A DNA stretch of 7,689 bases. It comes from Methyloligella sp. GTDB taxonomy: Bacteria > Pseudomonadota > Alphaproteobacteria > Rhizobiales > JALUTE01. Positions within the stretch are counted from its first letter, which is position 1; each line of letters starts with the position of its first letter. Of the stretch, positions 5,153-7,689 are shown one piece after another. The notes under the pieces were generated by a model. The model ran no database searches and had not been told where the DNA came from. It saw only the letters and a program-made list of their open reading frames with translations. The position numbers and the translations under genes were made by a program. Where the stretch lies: contig JALUTE010000473.1 in NCBI GenBank assembly GCA_027058255.1, forward strand, positions 1 to 7,689, given 5' to 3'.

Positions 5153-5442
5153 TGGATGTGCTCGTGATCGTGTCGAACGCCGCTTCAGGGCCGATCTTGC
5201 GGCCGCTGGCAGAGGCGTTCGGGCGCGCCAATGTGGCCTGGGCCGCCTTCTTCACGGGCGAGGGCGTGCGTCTCCTCGAGGACGAGGCGCTGGTCCCGGC
5301 GCTGGCGAGCGCCCGCGAGGCGGTGGTCTGCGGGGAGTCCTGGGGCGAGATCATGGAGGGGCGAACCTGCCCCATCACGCTCGGCAGCCAGACGAACAGC
5401 TCGGCGCTCGTCGGGGCGGCGCGCCGGATCGTCGGCCTTTGA
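5152..5442 (+). CDS. DsrE-like small protein (first of three)
   Basis: A 96-residue cytoplasmic protein with a DsrE/DsrF-like pattern: an opening strand VLVIVSNAASG, a helix (LRPLAEAFGRAN), a second strand AWAAFFTGEGV, an acidic helix region LLEDEALVPALASA, and the strand AVVCGESW with Cys60. A second cysteine lies in TCPITLGSQTNSS (Cys73). DsrE-family proteins bind or transfer sulfane sulfur through a conserved cysteine and often receive it from TusA, whose homologue is encoded earlier in this cluster. The start codon shares one base with the stop of the preceding gene (TGATG), with AAGGAG ten bases upstream, so translation is probably coupled. Sequence identity to a named Dsr subunit is not clear, so only the fold family is claimed. 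Confidence 0.65.
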   Translation: MDVLVIVSNAASGPILRPLAEAFGRANVAWAAFFTGEGVRLLEDEALVPALASAREAVVCGESWGEIMEGRTCPITLGSQTNSSALVGAARRIVGL

Positions 5443-5482
5443 TGCGCGCCTCGCGGCGGAAGGGCGGCGGAAGGAGAGAGGC

Positions 5483-5809
5483 ATGGGAGCGCCGGAGACC
5501 AAGGGCGAGAGGAGCGAAGGAGCGTCGCAGAGCACGACGAAAAGCCTGCTCGTGCTCGCCCGATCGGATCATGCCGAGGCCATGCGGGTCGCGGCGGGCA
5601 TGACGATCTTCGGGCACGCGGTGCGGCTGGTGTTCATGACGCGCCCCATTGGTGAGGAGGATCTGCAGGGTGCGCATGCCGAGCTTCTGGAGCTCTCCGG
5701 GATCACGCCGGAGACGACGGTGCGGGAGATGGCCGGCACGCTCGACTGGCTGAGCCCGCGGGATCTCGCCGAGGCGATCAGCGTTTGCGACATGGTGGTG
5801 ACGGTATGA
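5483..5809 (+). CDS. DsrE-family protein (second of three)
   Basis: A 108-residue protein. After a polar leader of about 20 residues, SLLVLARSDHAEAMRVAAGM and TIFGHAVRLVFMTRPIG show the strand-helix-strand start of the DsrE fold. LDWLSPRDLAEAISVCDMVV (88-107) places Cys102 at the final helix-strand junction, where many DsrE/DsrF relatives have a conserved residue. There is no transmembrane segment. AAGGAG lies seven bases upstream of the ATG, and the gap to the previous gene is 40 bp. The stop codon overlaps the next start as ATGA. Together with its neighbours it resembles a DsrEFH-like set, but assignment to dsrE, dsrF or dsrH would be guesswork. Confidence 0.75.
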   Translation: MGAPETKGERSEGASQSTTKSLLVLARSDHAEAMRVAAGMTIFGHAVRLVFMTRPIGEEDLQGAHAELLELSGITPETTVREMAGTLDWLSPRDLAEAISVCDMVVTV

Positions 5810-6036
5810 GCCAGGACAGGGATGCGGGCCGGGATGGGGATCCGGGGCGGCCGCGGATTTTCGTGCTCGATGCGGGGCTTTTCCCCGACGGCGAGACGGT
5901 GGAGGCGGCGCTAAGCGCCCTGCACGGCCCCTGCGAAATCGACCGGGTCGAGGTGCGGCCCGCACATGCGGACCGGGACAAGTGGGATTGTGTGGTTCGC
6001 CACATTCTGGCGGCGGAAAAGATCGTCGTTCTTTGA
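5806..6036 (+). CDS. Small cysteine-containing protein, possible third DsrE/H-like subunit
   Basis: A 76-residue protein starting with a charged, Asp/Arg/Gly-rich leader (1-14), then a strand IFVLDAG, a helix (ETVEAALSALHG), and a C-terminal part RDKWDCVVRHILAAEKIVVL. Cys43 and Cys62 are present; Cys62 sits in the WDC element. It begins inside the previous stop codon (ATGA overlap) with no good Shine-Dalgarno sequence, so it is probably translated by coupling. Size and position suggest the third member of a DsrEFH-like trio, comparable to DsrH/TusB, but sequence similarity to DsrH is not evident and the family is left open. Confidence 0.6.
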   Translation: MSQDRDAGRDGDPGRPRIFVLDAGLFPDGETVEAALSALHGPCEIDRVEVRPAHADRDKWDCVVRHILAAEKIVVL

Positions 6037-6075
6037 TTTGGTGTGGCTTCGTCTGGGAGGAAAAGGAGAGTTGCA

Positions 6076-7053
6076 ATGACGATGATGAGACCTGTGAAGG
6101 CAAAGGCCCTGCTCGCGCTGCTTGCGACGGGCATGCTCATGGCGTTCGTGCTTGCCGTGCCGGCCAGCGCCCAGCCTCTGGTGAACGTCGACTGGGTGAA
6201 GGCGCATATCGGCAAGCCGGGTGTCGTGTTCCTGGATGTGCGCGGCAAGCTCGCCGGCAAGTCCAAGGCCGACTATCTGCGCGGCCATATCCCCGGCGCC
6301 GTCTATACCAACTATCTCAAGGATGGCTGGCGGGTGAAGGACAAGAACGGTATCGCCGGCATGTTGCCGCCGGTTGCCAAGCTCGAGAAGCTGATCGGCT
6401 CGCTCGGCATCGACAACGACACCCATGTGGTCATCGTGCCCCAGGGCGCGAAGGCGCTCGACATGGGCACCGCGACGCGCATCTACTGGACGTTCAAGGT
6501 GCTCGGCCACGACAAGGTGTCGATCCTCGACGGCGGCATGGTCGCCTACACCAAGGCCAAGGACAAGAAGACCAAGAAGCCGCTCAACCCGCTGGAGCGC
6601 GGTGACGTGAAGCCGGTGGCCAAGACCTTCAAGGGCAAGCTGCGCAAGGAGATGCTGGTGACTAAGGCGGACATGGTCAAGGCGCTCGAGGCCAAACTGC
6701 CGCTGGTCGATAACCGCCCGCACAACCAGTTCCTCGGCATCAACCGCCACAAGCTCGCCAAGCGCGCAGGCACGATCCCGGGCGCGGCGAATCTGCCGGA
6801 GAACTGGCTGACCCAGAATGGCGGCGGCATGTTCCGCCCCAAGAGCCAGCTCGCCAAGCTCTACGCGGCTGCCGGCGTGCCCATGAACGGAGACCAGATC
6901 AATTTCTGCAATACCGGACATTGGGCCAGCCTCGGCTGGTTCGTCAGCCACGAGCTGCTCGGGAACAAGAACGCCAAGATGTATGATGGCTCGATGCTGG
7001 AATGGACCGCGGACAAGAGCCTGCCGGTCGATCAGAAGGTGAAACTCAACTGA
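6076..7053 (+). CDS. Periplasmic two-domain rhodanese (thiosulfate sulfurtransferase)
   Basis: A 325-residue protein with a signal peptide (hydrophobic 11-28, likely cleavage after PASA near 32). The first rhodanese domain (about 36-165) has VVFLDVRGK, YLRGHIPGAVY and VSILDGGMVAY but no cysteine in its loop. The second (about 190-318) has PLVDNRPHNQFLG, RAGTIPGAANLP and the active-site loop NFCNTGHWASL, with Cys278 as the only cysteine in the protein. This inactive-plus-active layout is the standard one for SseA/thiosulfate sulfurtransferases, which move sulfane sulfur from thiosulfate or a thiol persulfide to an acceptor. AAGGAG (6063-6068) fixes the start at 6076, 39 bp after the previous gene. 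It is unusually lysine-rich (38 of 325 residues) beside its arginine-rich neighbours. It is the likely catalytic partner of the inactive rhodanese-like protein upstream. Confidence 0.92.
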   Translation: MTMMRPVKAKALLALLATGMLMAFVLAVPASAQPLVNVDWVKAHIGKPGVVFLDVRGKLAGKSKADYLRGHIPGAVYTNYLKDGWRVKDKNGIAGMLPPVAKLEKLIGSLGIDNDTHVVIVPQGAKALDMGTATRIYWTFKVLGHDKVSILDGGMVAYTKAKDKKTKKPLNPLERGDVKPVAKTFKGKLRKEMLVTKADMVKALEAKLPLVDNRPHNQFLGINRHKLAKRAGTIPGAANLPENWLTQNGGGMFRPKSQLAKLYAAAGVPMNGDQINFCNTGHWASLGWFVSHELLGNKNAKMYDGSMLEWTADKSLPVDQKVKLN

Positions 7054-7160
7054 GCGTTGCAGGACGTGGCGGGCCTCCGCACGAGATCGAAGGGGGGCGC
7101 GCCGCGCTTGCCGCGGCGAACAGGGTGCGGCACCGCTTGCGACCTGTCGTTTCAAGCCTG

Positions 7161-7689
7161 ATGAGGGTTTTCTCCACCCTGCTGCTTGCCGGTGCGGTCC
7201 TCTGGGTCGCGCCGGCAACGTCTTTGGCGGCGGGCGAGCATGGACGCCGCGTTGCGGCCGAGCTCCTGGTTGTTGCCGGCGATGTGGCCCGCCTGTCTCG
7301 CAAGGGCCTGTCCAGGCCCGAGCGCAAGGGGCTTCGCGAGCGGATCGCGGGCGCGCTCTCGGGCCTCGAGCTCATGCTGCGCCTTGCGGACGAGGAGAGG
7401 GGCCGCCCGCCAGACGCCGCGGGGCACCGCCGATCCGTGGCGGAGCTGCGCGCTGCATTCGGGCAGAACGACCTCACGGGTCTCGCCGCCGCCCTCGAGA
7501 CGCTGATCGCGCGCTACCCGCTGGACATTCCGGCCATTCTCCCGGCGATCGAGACGGCCGAGCGTCTCGCGCGCGGCAAGGGGCTGCATGAGAGGCTCTG
7601 CGCAGCCTGCCACGATGCGCCCCGGGACGAGGCCGTTGAGCGGCCGGCGCGCTCGCTCTTCGCCGAGGCCCGCGCGCGAGACGCTCGGC
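7161..7689 (+). CDS. Secreted c-type cytochrome, 3' end outside window
   Basis: The frame is open from 7161 to the window end (176 complete codons, no stop). MRVFSTLLLAGAVLWVAPAT with SLAAGEHG after it is a typical signal peptide. A largely helical region with no heme motif follows (about 30-140, including VAGDVARLSRKGLSRPERKG). A c-type heme motif CAACH then occurs at residues 147-151 (7599-7613), inside LHERLCAACHDAP. Heme attachment implies a periplasmic electron carrier, and its place after a sulfurtransferase gene suggests it takes electrons from sulfur oxidation. No Shine-Dalgarno sequence precedes the ATG; the frame stays open upstream, and GTG at 7125 is an alternative start. The missing 3' part could hold more heme motifs or the axial methionine. 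The 107 bp before it hold nothing else recognised. Confidence 0.82.
   Translation, partial: MRVFSTLLLAGAVLWVAPATSLAAGEHGRRVAAELLVVAGDVARLSRKGLSRPERKGLRERIAGALSGLELMLRLADEERGRPPDAAGHRRSVAELRAAFGQNDLTGLAAALETLIARYPLDIPAILPAIETAERLARGKGLHERLCAACHDAPRDEAVERPARSLFAEARARDAR

Noticed and set aside
5911..7218. A 435-codon minus-strand frame.
   Set aside because: Antisense of the active rhodanese with its intact catalytic loop; no domain seen in the antisense product.
7152..7613. Minus-strand frame over the end of the window.
   Set aside because: The plus strand encodes a signal peptide and a CAACH heme motif in one uninterrupted frame, which is much stronger evidence.

Overview
The window is strongly GC-rich, and its gene content suggests a sulfur-metabolising alphaproteobacterium. 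The evidence is an RHH_4-type ribbon-helix-helix protein, a decayed IS256-family transposase of the kind common in rhizobia and relatives, and a long operon for thiosulfate or sulfane-sulfur handling. The lineage is an inference from style; no rRNA or marker gene is present.

Layout: (1) 1-430 is the end of a CRISPR array with six identical 37-nt repeats; it continues off the left edge and no cas gene is visible. (2) 505-1000 (minus) is a badly decayed IS256 transposase fragment that begins about 75 bp from the last repeat. (3) 1001-1211 has no gene and holds two inverted repeats. (4) 1212-1511 (minus) is a small ribbon-helix-helix protein, divergent from everything to its right. (5) 1512-1769 is the divergent intergenic region, with a hairpin and one AT-rich patch. 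(6) 1770-7689 (plus) is one continuous, tightly packed gene cluster running off the right edge.

The cluster reads: two half-size YeeE/YedE permeases, a TusA-like sulfur carrier, three small single-membrane-segment proteins (68, 28 and 88 aa), a secreted and membrane-anchored rhodanese-like protein without the catalytic cysteine, two DsrE-like proteins and a third small cysteine protein (96, 108 and 76 aa), a secreted double-domain rhodanese with an intact active-site cysteine, and a secreted c-type cytochrome cut by the window end. Junctions are short, several overlap as TGATG or ATGA, and most genes have clear Shine-Dalgarno sequences.

A reasonable reading, as inference, is a sulfur relay across the inner membrane. 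The periplasmic rhodanese and its inactive partner would handle thiosulfate or persulfide, the split permease would move a sulfur species, TusA and the DsrE-like proteins would carry it in the cytoplasm, and the cytochrome would take electrons in the periplasm. The combination of split permease, dead membrane-anchored rhodanese, microproteins and cytochrome is the most unusual content here.
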